Shown: positions 34,756 through 43,978, counted from the first letter of the stretch. The stretch is 64,000 nucleotides of DNA from Limosilactobacillus reuteri (GCF_034259105.1 NZ_CP139478.1:175001-239000); one strand, 5' to 3'. The notes: a model not told the origin generated them from the sequence alone. Numbers and translations: made by a program.

Positions 34756-35490
34756 GTGAACGAGATAAATTTCATTTTTCGACTGCTTAAGCGGATATTT
34801 ATAATAGGACTTTTAGTAGGTGGAGGATGGCTTTATTTCAACGATGCACGGGTTCAAGCAACGGCGAACCAAACTGCATGGAACGTTCGAGATCGCATTG
34901 CTAAGTTAATTGGCAGAGACGATACAAGCTCAAACGATAATTCTAATCTGCACTTAAACGATGCAAATAATGGTTCTTCCAAAAACGAACAAGGATCAAC
35001 GACAGAACAACAAACAAGTACACAAACTTCAATTCCATCTACTGGGCGATGGGCGACTAATCAAGCAACGGTCTATGTAAATACAAATAATGCTCAACTT
35101 GACGCAGCTACTAATACCGCAATCCAAAACTGGAATCAAACGGGGGCATTTACATTTAAACCAGTAAACAATCAAAGTAAAGCGGATATTGTTGTAACGA
35201 CGATGAACCGCTCTGATTCAAATGCTGCTGGATTAACGAAGACATCCTCGAATTCGTTGACAAGAAGATTTATGCATGCAACGGTGTACTTAAATACATA
35301 TTATTTAACTGACCCAAGTTATGGCTATAGTCAGGAACGAATTGCTAATACAGCCGAACACGAACTAGGTCACGCAATTGGACTTGATCATACCAATGCT
35401 GTTTCAGTAATGCAGCCTGCTGGATCATTCTATACGATTCAACCAGATGATGTGCAAGCAGTTCAAAAATTATATGCCAATAATAAATAA
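34756..35490 (+). CDS. Membrane-anchored metzincin zinc protease
   Basis: About 240 aa. One N-terminal membrane anchor (FRLLKRIFIIGLLVGGGWLY), a Ser/Asn/Gln-rich linker to about residue 95, then a catalytic domain with the zinc motif HELGHAIGLDH (near 200) and Met-turn SVMQPA (near 218), as in matrixin-like proteases. It probably acts outside the membrane. The start is uncertain: GTG at 34756 overlaps the AGAAGG site, while the codon at the ideal spacing (34765) is ATA, possibly a mutated ATG. A bidirectional terminator follows. Confidence 0.8.
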   Translation: MNEINFIFRLLKRIFIIGLLVGGGWLYFNDARVQATANQTAWNVRDRIAKLIGRDDTSSNDNSNLHLNDANNGSSKNEQGSTTEQQTSTQTSIPSTGRWATNQATVYVNTNNAQLDAATNTAIQNWNQTGAFTFKPVNNQSKADIVVTTMNRSDSNAAGLTKTSSNSLTRRFMHATVYLNTYYLTDPSYGYSQERIANTAEHELGHAIGLDHTNAVSVMQPAGSFYTIQPDDVQAVQKLYANNK

Positions 35491-35535
35491 AAATAGTGAG
35501 ACTGAAAGAAGTGCGTTTCTCTCAGCCTCGCTATT
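35491..35535. terminator. Bidirectional terminator
   Basis: AAATAGTGAGACTGAAAGAA pairs imperfectly with TTTCTCTCAGCCTCGCTATT. It separates the convergent metzincin and P1B ATPase genes. Confidence 0.7.
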
Positions 35536-35539
35536 CTAT

Positions 35540-37348
35540 TTAGTCTGTCATTTTCCGCGCTTTTAGTGCCCAGAGGATAGAGACAGTATCAATTATCTCC
35601 TGTAACATGACGCCGAAAAAGGCTGGAATAATTCCGGTACTAGCAATAAGCATTAGGATAGTACAGATTGCAATTCCGATTAGGACCGCCTGTTTTGCAA
35701 TCCGCAGAGTTTCCTGAGAAATGCTAACGGCTTTTGCCACTCGCGAAAGGTCATCTTTTAGGATAACAACGGCAGCTGATTCACTAGCAGCAGTTGATCC
35801 GTGAGCTCCCATCGCAATTCCAACATCAGCTGTCACAAGAGAAGGTGCGTCATTTACGCCGTCGCCAACCATGAAAACAGGATGTTCATTTGTTGGAATG
35901 GCTTTAAGTGCATTGATTTTATCTTGTGGAAGAAGATCGGCTTTAACTTGGGTGATCCCTACTTGTTGGGCAACTTTATCTGCAATAACAGCTTGGTCTC
36001 CCGTTAACATTAATAGATTGGTAACACCAAGCTGTTTTAACCGGTTCATTGTTTGCTTTGCTTCAGGACGAATATGGTCGGTAAAAGTAATTGCACCATA
36101 GTATTGCCCATCGACGCTCACATAGATAGCTGTTGATGCTAACATCTGGTTAAGATTTTCTGGTGATACGAATTTTAATTTTCCTACTTTAACTTCCCGT
36201 CCATCAACAGTTGCTAAAATGCCCTTACCGGTTATTTCTGTAAGTTGATCGACAGGTGATAAGGAGATATTATATGCAGTGGCGTAAGAAAACAGTGAGC
36301 GTGCTAAGATATGTGATGATTGTTGTTCAGCGCTTGCGGCGTAATGGAGGAGCTGAGTTGAGTCGATTTTTTCTGTAGGGAGGATTTTATCAACGGTCAA
36401 TTGACCACTTGTAATAGTTCCTGTTTTATCAAATGCACCAGTTTTAGCAACTGCTAGTTTTTCCAGTACACTCCCTGTTTTGACAACAATTCCATTTCGT
36501 GAAGCTCGGCTCATTCCAGAAACCATTGCCACGGGAGCTGCAAGGATTAACGGACATGGTGAAGCAACAACGAGAACTTCCGCAAATCGTTCGGGACGGC
36601 CAGAAAGCACCCATGCGAGTGAAGAGATAATAATGGCAATAATCGTAAATGGAACAGCGTATCGGTCGGCTAATCGAACAAAGTGGGCAGGGGTTGATTC
36701 AGCCTCCTTAACCAATTTAACAAGTTGCTGATATTGACTATCTTTGGCTAGCTTGGTGACCTGTAAAGTAATGGCATTATCACCATTAACAGATCCAGAC
36801 ATCACTTCATCACCGGCTGTTTTGTAAACTGGCCGTGATTCACCAGTTAATGAAGACTCATCAAATAAACCTTCGCCACTTTTAATGATTCCATCGACTG
36901 GTACTAATTCTCCGGGTTTAACGATAAGCTGGTCGCTAACTTTGACATCGTTAACTGGGATGTCGCTGGTTTTGCCATTGGTGATTAAGTGCGCCGTTTG
37001 CGGTGAATTATTAAGTAATGCTTTTAATTCAGTGCTTGCTTTTTTGGCAGCGTAATCTTCTAAGGCATCTCCTCCGGTTAACATTACAAGAATAACCATC
37101 GCTGCCCAATATTCGCTAACGGCTAGCGTTGCGACGACAGCCATAATGGCAAGCAGATCAACGCCATACTTACCACTACGGATAGTTTTTATCATGCCAA
37201 TAAACATTGAAAAAGCAACAATTGCGCCGACGACAGTAACTAGAATTTGGGCAAAAAGTTGTAAATGGAATCCAAATTGGAGCACGACTGCGATTGCTGC
37301 AATTACTAGGATGATGATTAATTTTTGCTTATTAGATAGTTTTTTCAT
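35540..37348 (-). CDS. P1B-type heavy-metal translocating ATPase
   Basis: 602 aa. Six to eight membrane segments with the metal-site SPCPLILAAPVA (near 263), phosphorylation motif FDKTGTITSG (near 308), TGES in the actuator domain (near 165) and GDGVNDAPSLVTADVGIAMG near 500. There is no N-terminal metal-binding domain, and the HP dipeptide that marks P1B enzymes reads SSHILA. MGAHGSTAASESAA resembles zinc/cadmium/cobalt-type pumps. It would export a divalent metal using ATP. Divergent from the deoB-like gene and not in an operon. Confidence 0.88.
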   Translation of the reverse strand: MKKLSNKQKLIIILVIAAIAVVLQFGFHLQLFAQILVTVVGAIVAFSMFIGMIKTIRSGKYGVDLLAIMAVVATLAVSEYWAAMVILVMLTGGDALEDYAAKKASTELKALLNNSPQTAHLITNGKTSDIPVNDVKVSDQLIVKPGELVPVDGIIKSGEGLFDESSLTGESRPVYKTAGDEVMSGSVNGDNAITLQVTKLAKDSQYQQLVKLVKEAESTPAHFVRLADRYAVPFTIIAIIISSLAWVLSGRPERFAEVLVVASPCPLILAAPVAMVSGMSRASRNGIVVKTGSVLEKLAVAKTGAFDKTGTITSGQLTVDKILPTEKIDSTQLLHYAASAEQQSSHILARSLFSYATAYNISLSPVDQLTEITGKGILATVDGREVKVGKLKFVSPENLNQMLASTAIYVSVDGQYYGAITFTDHIRPEAKQTMNRLKQLGVTNLLMLTGDQAVIADKVAQQVGITQVKADLLPQDKINALKAIPTNEHPVFMVGDGVNDAPSLVTADVGIAMGAHGSTAASESAAVVILKDDLSRVAKAVSISQETLRIAKQAVLIGIAICTILMLIASTGIIPAFFGVMLQEIIDTVSILWALKARKMTD

Positions 37349-37451
37349 AATACCCCCGCTTAGTCCTCGTGCTTTCTACAATTTAATTATAGGGTTTTTA
37401 TGCAATGATATAATAAAAAATTAGAAATATTAAGGAAACTGGTGAAAAATA

Positions 37452-38761
37452 ATGCAAAATGGACAATCTTATCAACGAATTTTTGTAGTGATAATTGATT
37501 CATTAGGTATTGGAGCAACGTCTGACGCCAATCAGTTTGAGAGCTTAGGGGCTGATACGCTAGGACACCTTGGGGAACATTTTCGAGTACGGCTACAACT
37601 ACCGACTTTTCAGAAAATGGGTCTTGGCAACTTGCACCCGATTATGGGAATGTCTTCGCTTGAAAATCTTCACGCTGCTTATGGTCAAATGAGTTCAATT
37701 TCAACGGGCCTGAGTGATCGGGAGAGCCAGTGGGAGATGATGGGCTTGGCAACTTGCACCCGATTATGGGAATGTCTTCGCTTGAAAATCTTCACGCTGC
37801 TTATGGTCAAATGAGTTCAATTTCAACGGGCCTGAGTGATCGGGAGAGCCAGTGGGAGATGATGGGCTTGGCAACGACCGCTGAACCTGACGTTTTTATT
37901 GATGGTGTACCGTTGGAAATAGCGACTAATTTTGCGCGAAAAGCAAAGCGCCCTCTTTTAAGCAATTCCTTAATGAATATCCGTACTGCGTTGAAAGATT
38001 ATGGCCTTGAACAATTGGCAACAGGTGGTTTGCTAGTAGCGACGGCTAGTTCTTCGAGTGTTTGGTTAATTGCGCATGAACATACTATTTCGGTTGCCGA
38101 ATTAAAAGAAGATTGTCAGATTTTACGAAAAATGCTGGATAATTCCCCATATACTATCGAAAATGTGAATGGCCTTCTCTTTAGTGGGAACCAGCCGGCT
38201 AATTTTTATCCCCAAGAACTTTATAAATTTCCTTTAACTCCATCAAGCTCAACGGTTATTGATTGTCTACTGAAAGAAGACTATGCGGTGAAATTAATCG
38301 GAAAAAGTACCCAGTTCTTTGATTTGGCTCGTAAAGAAATAATTGGGAATAATAAAGAGAGTTTTATTCAGCTACAAGAGCTAATTGATAAAAAGTTTAC
38401 GGGTATTTGTATAGCAGAAGTGGGAGAGATAGAGCAATTTGGTAAAGCGCGTAATCCTGAAGGTTTTGGAACGGAATTGATGCGGATTGACCACGAACTT
38501 ACAAAAGTTATTGATAAACTGCAAGCTGATGATTTACTGATTGTGACAGGGAACTTTGGGAATGATCCTACTTATCCTGGTGAAAAACATACTCGTGAAT
38601 ATGTGCCCTTACTTATAACAGCCCCGCAGATTAAACAAAATATTTCGCTTGGTGGCAGAAGTTTTAGCGATATTGGGGCAACAATCCTTGATAATTATGA
38701 TTTAGGAGATAAGTTGCCAGTTGGTAATAGTTTTTTAAGAGAATTATTTTCTGCATATTGA
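37452..38761 (+). pseudogene. Phosphopentomutase-like gene disrupted by a 122-bp tandem duplication
   Basis: The N-terminal frame (RIFVVIIDSLGIGATSDANQ) and the C-terminal frame (SQWEMMGLATTAEPDVF to the end) overlap across two identical 122-bp units; deleting one unit restores a protein of about 395 aa, the DeoB length. DeoB interconverts ribose or deoxyribose 1- and 5-phosphates. Even restored, metal-site residues are lost: GHWE reads SQWE, the YGHRR region reads QFGKARN, and ADHGNDPT reads GNFGNDPT, while KHTREYVPLL remains. It was therefore probably already a divergent paralogue. A strong terminator follows. Confidence 0.85.
37623..37866 (+). repeat. Perfect 122-bp tandem duplication
   Basis: Units 37623-37744 and 37745-37866 are identical as read. 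The unit begins CTTGGCAAC, and the same nine bases follow the second unit, so 9-bp microhomology probably caused the event by slippage. Because 122 is not a multiple of three, the reading frame is broken, and loss of one unit would repair it. Confidence 0.95.
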
Positions 38762-38766
38762 TAAAA

Positions 38767-38802
38767 GAGGATGGAAAAATTCTGATTTTCCATCCTCTTT
38801 TA
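38767..38802 (+). terminator. Terminator of the deoB-like gene
   Basis: GAGGATGGAAAA pairs perfectly with TTTTCCATCCTC, followed by TTTTA. Intron copy 4 begins at the next base. Confidence 0.9.
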
Positions 38803-40712
38803 GTGCGCCCGGCATGGGTATTAGCTAGGTGGTGAAAGTCCGCTATGGGCCGTAGTAGTCGGAACCATGAGCTGAGGACAAGGGTGTCCACCGTGAGGTG
38901 GAATCTGGAGGAAGTCTAAGGCAAAGTACTGCATCGATGAACAAGAAGTAGCTATAAGGCTGGAATTAACTGGATAAGGCTGCTAGACAAGTTGAAGTCC
39001 AATACTACTCGAAGTTGGTCTCAGTAAAGCTAACGATGACATGGTACGAAAGCTAATATTCTTACCCGGGGAGATCTGGCCTACACGTTTCCGACAAGAG
39101 GAATAAGTTTAATTTCCACAGAAACAAGCGGTGCAGTGATGCAGTGTTGAGTAAGCCAGAAGTCAGCCGAGGTCATAGTAGTTTGAATAATCAGATGAAG
39201 GACTGAACGACAATAACTTGTAACTTATATCGGAGGTGTAATCAGGTGCGACAATCGCAGAAAACAGAACAACAAGCTGACCGCTTGTCGAGGATAGGTT
39301 TGGAAAACCGAAAGTACACAAGGGCGCGTAGTACCGGTTATGGTGAAGGTAAAGGTATGAGTGTCACTATCCAAGACCTGGTCTTGGATCGCAATAACCT
39401 TAATCAGGCTTATTTGCGAGTTAAGAGAAATAAAGGAGCAGCAGGCGTTGACGATATGACAGTCAATGACCTTCTGCCATATCTCAGAGAAAATAAGACG
39501 GAACTGATCGCTAGTTTGCGTGAGGGCAAGTATAAACCAGCTCCAGTCAAACGGGTAGAAATTCCGAAGCCTAATGGTGGAGTAAGAAGACTTGGAATAC
39601 CAACGGTGGTGGACCGAATGGTTCAACAAGCTGTAGCCCAAATTCTTACGCCTATCTTTGAGCGTATTTTCTCTGATAATAGCTTTGGCTTCCGTCCCCA
39701 CCGTGGGGCCCATGACGCTATTTCAAAAGTAGTAGATCTTTATAATCAAGGTTATCGAAGAGTTGTCGACTTAGACCTAAAAGCCTATTTTGATAACGTT
39801 AATCATGACTTGATGATTAAGTATCTCCAACAATATATTGATGACCCATGGACACTAAGACTCATTCGTAAGTTTCTAACTAGCGGAGTCTTAGACCATG
39901 GGCTTTTCGCTAAGAGTGAAAAAGGAACCCCACAAGGAGGGCCATTGTCACCACTACTGGCGAACATCTATCTAAATGAGTTGGACGAAGAGTTGACTAG
40001 ACGTGGTCACCACTTTGTGCGCTATGCGGATGATTGTAACATCTATGTTAAAAGTCAACGAGCCGGAGAACGAGTAATGCGAAGCATTACCCAGTTTCTA
40101 GAAAAGCGCTTGAAAGTTAAAGTGAACCCAGATAAAACCAAAGTCGGTAGCCCGCTACGGTTGAAGTTTCTTGGCTTTTCGTTGGGTGTAGACCACAATG
40201 GGGCCTACGCCCGTCCAGCTAAACAATCGCAACAACGAGTAAAGAAAGCACTGAAGTTATTAACTAAACGTAATCGTGGAATATCTCTGACAAGAATGTT
40301 TGAAGAAATTCATCGAAAAATGCGTGGGTGGCTTCAGTACTACTCAATTGGGAAACTAACTAACTTTATTCAACGCCTTGACAAGTGGTTGAGGGTCCGA
40401 ATAAGGCAGTATATTTGGAAGCAATGGAAAAAGTTTAAAACTAAGGTAACTAACTTACAGAAGTTGGGGATGTCCCAGCGTGATGCATATGTCTTCGCTA
40501 GTACCCGAAAGGGCTACTGGCGAACTGCACATAGTAAGACCTTGAGCTATTCTCTAACTAATAGAAAACTGGAACAACTCGGACTTATGAATATGTCCAA
40601 GACGCTCCAGTCAATTCAATGTGATTAAGTTGTCGAACCGCCGTATACGGAACCGTACGTACGGTGGTGTGAGAGGTCGATAATTGAACTAATCAATTAT
40701 CTCCTACTCGAT
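38803..40712 (+). mobile_element. Group IIC intron, copy 4
   Basis: 1910 bases, GTGCGCCCGG to CTACTCGAT, with an intact reverse transcriptase. Inserted immediately after the terminator of the deoB-like gene. It differs from the other copies by scattered single bases, such as CTGGAGG for CTGAAGG near 38909. Confidence 0.93.
39246..40628 (+). CDS. ltrA: Group II intron reverse transcriptase/maturase
   Basis: 460 aa, intact, same protein as in copy 3 as read. RT motifs GTPQGGPLSPLL and YADD and the maturase region are present. GTG start behind GGAGGTG. Confidence 0.95.
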   Translation: MRQSQKTEQQADRLSRIGLENRKYTRARSTGYGEGKGMSVTIQDLVLDRNNLNQAYLRVKRNKGAAGVDDMTVNDLLPYLRENKTELIASLREGKYKPAPVKRVEIPKPNGGVRRLGIPTVVDRMVQQAVAQILTPIFERIFSDNSFGFRPHRGAHDAISKVVDLYNQGYRRVVDLDLKAYFDNVNHDLMIKYLQQYIDDPWTLRLIRKFLTSGVLDHGLFAKSEKGTPQGGPLSPLLANIYLNELDEELTRRGHHFVRYADDCNIYVKSQRAGERVMRSITQFLEKRLKVKVNPDKTKVGSPLRLKFLGFSLGVDHNGAYARPAKQSQQRVKKALKLLTKRNRGISLTRMFEEIHRKMRGWLQYYSIGKLTNFIQRLDKWLRVRIRQYIWKQWKKFKTKVTNLQKLGMSQRDAYVFASTRKGYWRTAHSKTLSYSLTNRKLEQLGLMNMSKTLQSIQCD

Positions 40713-40723
40713 TTGTGACTATA

Positions 40724-40855
40724 TTAACGATGAAATTTATAGTAAATAGCAATTCCCATAATCAAAAGAAGGACAAGGGCAGCAAGACGCGGGTTTGCTT
40801 TAAATAACTCGTGCATTGCATGAATTTGTCCAATACCAAGTGGAAGAGTAAACAT
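40724..40855 (-). CDS. Small single-pass membrane protein
   Basis: 43 aa. The ATG at 40855 follows AAAGGGTG. A polar N-terminal part (GIGQIHAMHELFKANPR) leads to one hydrophobic segment (LAALVLLLIMGIAIYY) and a basic end (KFHR). It lies 33 bases downstream of the NmrA-like pseudogene in the same direction and may belong to its operon. Intron copy 4 ends 12 bases past its stop codon. I do not recognise a family. Confidence 0.5.
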   Translation of the reverse strand: MFTLPLGIGQIHAMHELFKANPRLAALVLLLIMGIAIYYKFHR

Positions 40856-40888
40856 AGAAAAGACACCCTTTCAAAATTTACTAAGCGC

Positions 40889-41742
40889 TTAGTAGTTTTT
40901 TATAAGGAATTCTTTCATATCTGTTGGTTGATGTCCAGTGATATGCGCAAAGTCGTCAGTAACTTGGTTCATCAAGCCTATTGCAGCTGCTTGGTACATA
41001 GAAGCGAGTTCGTTTCCGTCACCCTCAGCAGCGTAAATTTCAGCAAATTTTTTACGGTAACGGGGTCATAACCAATCTCTTCCCCCGTAACATTAGTCAT
41101 AATATAACTAAGTTCTGGCATTGTATAATTTTTGCTCATGGTAAGGAGATAATTTTGTCCCTTATCTCGCAAGTATGGTTTAACTGCTACATTGGCGATA
41201 GCTTCAGCACTATCTTGGCGGGAAATAAAACTCATTGCCTGGTCACCAACTGGGTAAATAATGTTGTGGCGTTTAATTAATTCTGGAAGGTAAGGGACAA
41301 GTGGGTCAGCATACAATGAATTCTTAACAACGGCGTATTGAAGGCCGGAACTGGCAAGCCGGGCAGGTAAGTATGCGTAGTAACCAGCCATTTGGAAAGG
41401 ATTGTTATATTGATCTGCAATAAAACTAACATCGACTAAATTATGAACGTCAGCCTTAAACATTGTGGTTAATGAATTCTCAAATTCGTCAATTCGATCC
41501 TTAACTAAATAGGTGATGCTTGGAATGTAGATAACAACATCGATTCTGCTAAAGGCTGCCGTCATCTTAGCAACGTCATGATAGTCAATTGCGGCAATTT
41601 CATATCCGGCATCTTTGAATTGGGAAGCTTTGGCGGGATTATGAACGCCGACACTGATGTTATCTGGGGATGTAAGTTTGCTTAATTGCTTAACAACGTG
41701 TTGACCAAGGTGCCCGGTTGCACCAGTAACCATATACTTCAT
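40889..41742 (-). pseudogene. NmrA-like NAD(P)H-binding oxidoreductase, frameshifted
   Basis: The N-terminal 228 or so residues read well (MVTGATGHLGQHVVKQL, ISRQDSAEAIANVAV, GEEIGYDPVTVK). Then a run of six A on the coding strand (41048-41053) appears one base short: adding one A turns the C-terminus into AEIYAAEGDGNELASMYQAA and on to ...MKEFLIKNY with a stop at 40889, the expected end of QorB-type proteins of about 285 aa. As written it ends early at 40978 with unrelated residues. A sequencing error in the homopolymer is possible. It pairs with the adjacent Rrf2 regulator. Confidence 0.8.
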
Positions 41743-41744
41743 TA

Positions 41745-42200
41745 TTAGTTCCTTCTTTCTTTTTCGGCATCTTTTATTGCTTGCTTAACGCGAATAGTGT
41801 CGATGACATCTTGTAAACTGGTTCTTGCAAGTTTAGCTTTCGCGGCTGTTTCCGCTTGCTGGTAAAAGCCGTCAAGCGTCTCTTGGATATTCCCGCCAAC
41901 GATGCATTGGGGATTTGTTCGTTCATCAATTGTAAATAGATGCGCATCCCCTTCGATCGCAAGAAAAATATCATAGAGTGAGATGTTTTCAGGTGGTTTT
42001 GCAAGCGCTGGATCAGCTGCACCATGGACGGTATTGATTAATCCAGCTTTATTGAGCGCGCTCATCAAACGTCGGACGACAACTGGCGAAGTTTCAATGC
42101 TGCTAGCGATATTATTACTTGTTAATGGAATAGTTCCTTGATAAATATTAATGAAAGCAAGAATATGGATGCTATCACTAAAACGGGTTGAAATTTTCAT
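41745..42200 (-). CDS. Rrf2-family transcriptional regulator (YwnA-like)
   Basis: 151 aa. Winged helix in the first 70 residues (DSIHILAFINIYQ, NNIASSIETSPVVVRRLMSALNKAG) and a single Cys at NPQCIVGG (about residue 99) that could sense redox state; the three-cysteine Fe-S pattern of IscR/NsrR is absent. It ends 2 bases before the NmrA-like oxidoreductase gene, so the two form an operon, a pairing also seen for ywnA/ywnB-like genes. A palindrome lies between the -35 and -10 of its promoter, pointing to autoregulation. Confidence 0.88.
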   Translation of the reverse strand: MKISTRFSDSIHILAFINIYQGTIPLTSNNIASSIETSPVVVRRLMSALNKAGLINTVHGAADPALAKPPENISLYDIFLAIEGDAHLFTIDERTNPQCIVGGNIQETLDGFYQQAETAAKAKLARTSLQDVIDTIRVKQAIKDAEKERRN

Positions 42201-42221
42201 ATTATCATTCCTTTAATGTTG

Positions 42222-42251
42222 ATTGTAATTTATAAAGTTACATGATGTCAA
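42222..42251 (-). promoter_or_regulatory. Promoter of the Rrf2 operon with a palindromic operator
   Basis: On the minus strand TTGACA (42246-42251) and TACAAT (42222-42227) are 18 bases apart. The near-palindrome GTAATTTATAAAGTTAC (42225-42241 on the plus strand) fills the spacer, a typical repressor position. Confidence 0.55.
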
Positions 42252-42272
42252 GGGATTAAATTTACTGTTTCC

Positions 42273-42301
42273 TTGACAATTATTTTTCTTAGATATAGTA
42301 T
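42273..42301 (+). promoter_or_regulatory. Predicted promoter of the opuC operon
   Basis: TTGACA (42273-42278) is followed 17 bases later by TAGTAT (42296-42301), or 15 bases later by TATAGT. The operon starts at 42349. Confidence 0.55.
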
Positions 42302-42348
42302 TAGTTTATCAATTGAAACTTTTTTAGTTACAAGTTAGGAGAAAATAA

Positions 42349-43248
42349 ATGAGATTTAAGAAAATCGTTGCTCTTTCATTATTAAGCATTGCTGGCTTAC
42401 TAGCAGGGACTATTACGCCAGCAGTAGCAAGTGCTGCCAGCAATAAACCAATTATTGTGGGTTCAAAAAATGTTTCAGAAAGTAAGACTGTCAGTGAAAT
42501 TTACGCGCTCGCACTTGAGCATGAAGGTTATAAGGTTACTCGGAAACCCAACATTTCAAATAATGTGATTTTTAATGCAACACAAAAAGGCGTGGTTGAT
42601 GTTTATCCTGATTATACGGGCACAATTGTAGAGGCATACCTTAAAAAGAAGGGGACCGGCAAGAGTACTAGTCAAATGGCTAAATTAGCACACGATGGTA
42701 TTCAAAAAGACGGCTTAACGACATTTAAATACGCCCCAGGTGATAATCGCCAAGGTGTTGCAATGCCAACTAAGGACGCAAAGAAGTACCACATTACCAA
42801 TTTAAGTGAACTGCAAAAGAATGCAAAGAAGATTAACTTTGCTTCACAGGGTGAGTTCGAAAAACGTGCTGATGCCCTTCCGGAAATGAATAAGGTGTAT
42901 GGTAAATTTGATTTTAAGTCGATTAAGGATTATGACGTAAATTTACTCTATAAGATTATGGAACAAGGGAAAGCACAAGCAGCTCCGGTTTCAACAACTG
43001 ATGGTCAATTAGCAACTGACAAGTTTACTTTACTAAAGGACAATAAGAACATATGGCCACCATATAATTTAGTTCCAGTAGTAAATAAAAAAGCTGTCAA
43101 AAGTCATCCCAAAATGGAGCAAGCCTTAAATAAAGTTGATGCGAAGTTAACAACTAAGCAATTAACAGATCTAAACAAGAAAGTTAATGTCGACGGGCAA
43201 AATTATAAGACTGTTGCTAAAAATTGGTATAATCAAAATATGAAATAA
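42349..43248 (+). CDS. opuCC: Osmoprotectant ABC transporter substrate-binding protein (OpuCC-like)
   Basis: 299 aa. An N-terminal signal peptide (KKIVALSLLSIAGLLAGTIT) ends near AVASAAS; there is no lipobox Cys, so the protein is secreted or membrane-anchored by its uncleaved signal. The mature part fits the OpuC/OsmX family: IIVGSKNVSESKTVSEIYA, DVYPDYTGTIVEAYL, APVSTTDGQLATDKF and LKDNKNIWPPYNLVP. It would bind glycine betaine, carnitine or choline-like compounds. TTAGGAG precedes the ATG. First gene of a four-gene operon. The exact ligand is not determinable by eye. Confidence 0.88.
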   Translation: MRFKKIVALSLLSIAGLLAGTITPAVASAASNKPIIVGSKNVSESKTVSEIYALALEHEGYKVTRKPNISNNVIFNATQKGVVDVYPDYTGTIVEAYLKKKGTGKSTSQMAKLAHDGIQKDGLTTFKYAPGDNRQGVAMPTKDAKKYHITNLSELQKNAKKINFASQGEFEKRADALPEMNKVYGKFDFKSIKDYDVNLLYKIMEQGKAQAAPVSTTDGQLATDKFTLLKDNKNIWPPYNLVPVVNKKAVKSHPKMEQALNKVDAKLTTKQLTDLNKKVNVDGQNYKTVAKNWYNQNMK

Positions 43249-43312
43249 GTGCCAAAGGGGCAGATAGCTAGTTTTTCTTGTTAGGTATTTGCTCCTTCGT
43301 TATAGGTAATAG

Positions 43313-43978
43313 ATGGGGAGTGGTAGCTTGCTGGGGCAAATAATTCAGTATTTTCAAACAAATAGCGGCCAATATTGGCAATATGTTGGTCAGCATATAG
43401 TTCTGACTGTTGCAACGCTAGTGATTTCAATGATCATTGCATTGCCATTAGGATATATTGGTTCACGAATAAAACCAGTTGCTCAATTTTGTGTGATGTT
43501 TGCGCAATTGTTGCGAATTATTCCTAGTTTGGCATTGCTGTTTTTATTAATTCCATTTATTGGAACGGGGGTTGTCCCTGCGTTAATTGCTTTAATTGTT
43601 TTAGCGCTTCCGCCGTTGCTAATCAATACAATTCTTGGTTTTAATGAAGTGAGTCCACTATATAAGGAAGTTGGGATAGCTTTAGGGATGGATCAGCGCC
43701 AATTACGTCGGCAAATAGAAATTCCCCTGGCGTTGCCCTATATTTTAAACGGAATAAAACTAGCATTGGTTGAAATCATTGCTAGTGCAACCTTAGCTAC
43801 TTATATTGGTGCTGGTGGATTGGGGACCCTAATATTTACTGGCTTAGGATTATACGATATGAGTTATGTAGTGATTGGCGCAGTAAGCGTTGCTATTTTA
43901 TCCTTGCTGGCAATGATTAGCTTTGATTTTTTAATTAGAAAGGTACAAAAGCATGACAGAACCAATTATTCAATTTAA
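43313..43978 (+). CDS. opuCB: Osmoprotectant ABC transporter permease (OpuCB-like)
   Basis: 221 aa with five or six membrane segments and the permease EAA-type loop EVGIALGMDQRQLRRQIEIP. The ATG at 43313 has a weak ribosome binding site; a TTG at 43328 lies eight bases after GGGGAG and may be the true start, shortening the protein by five residues. It overlaps the ATPase gene by 26 bases. Confidence 0.88.
   Translation: MGSGSLLGQIIQYFQTNSGQYWQYVGQHIVLTVATLVISMIIALPLGYIGSRIKPVAQFCVMFAQLLRIIPSLALLFLLIPFIGTGVVPALIALIVLALPPLLINTILGFNEVSPLYKEVGIALGMDQRQLRRQIEIPLALPYILNGIKLALVEIIASATLATYIGAGGLGTLIFTGLGLYDMSYVVIGAVSVAILSLLAMISFDFLIRKVQKHDRTNYSI

Noticed and set aside
35801..36101. Plus-strand frames inside the P1B ATPase gene
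   Set aside because: Antisense shadows of conserved ATPase motifs without start signals.
37730..38761. Independent 343-aa gene
   Set aside because: It is the 3' part of the deoB-like gene, opened by the second duplication unit.
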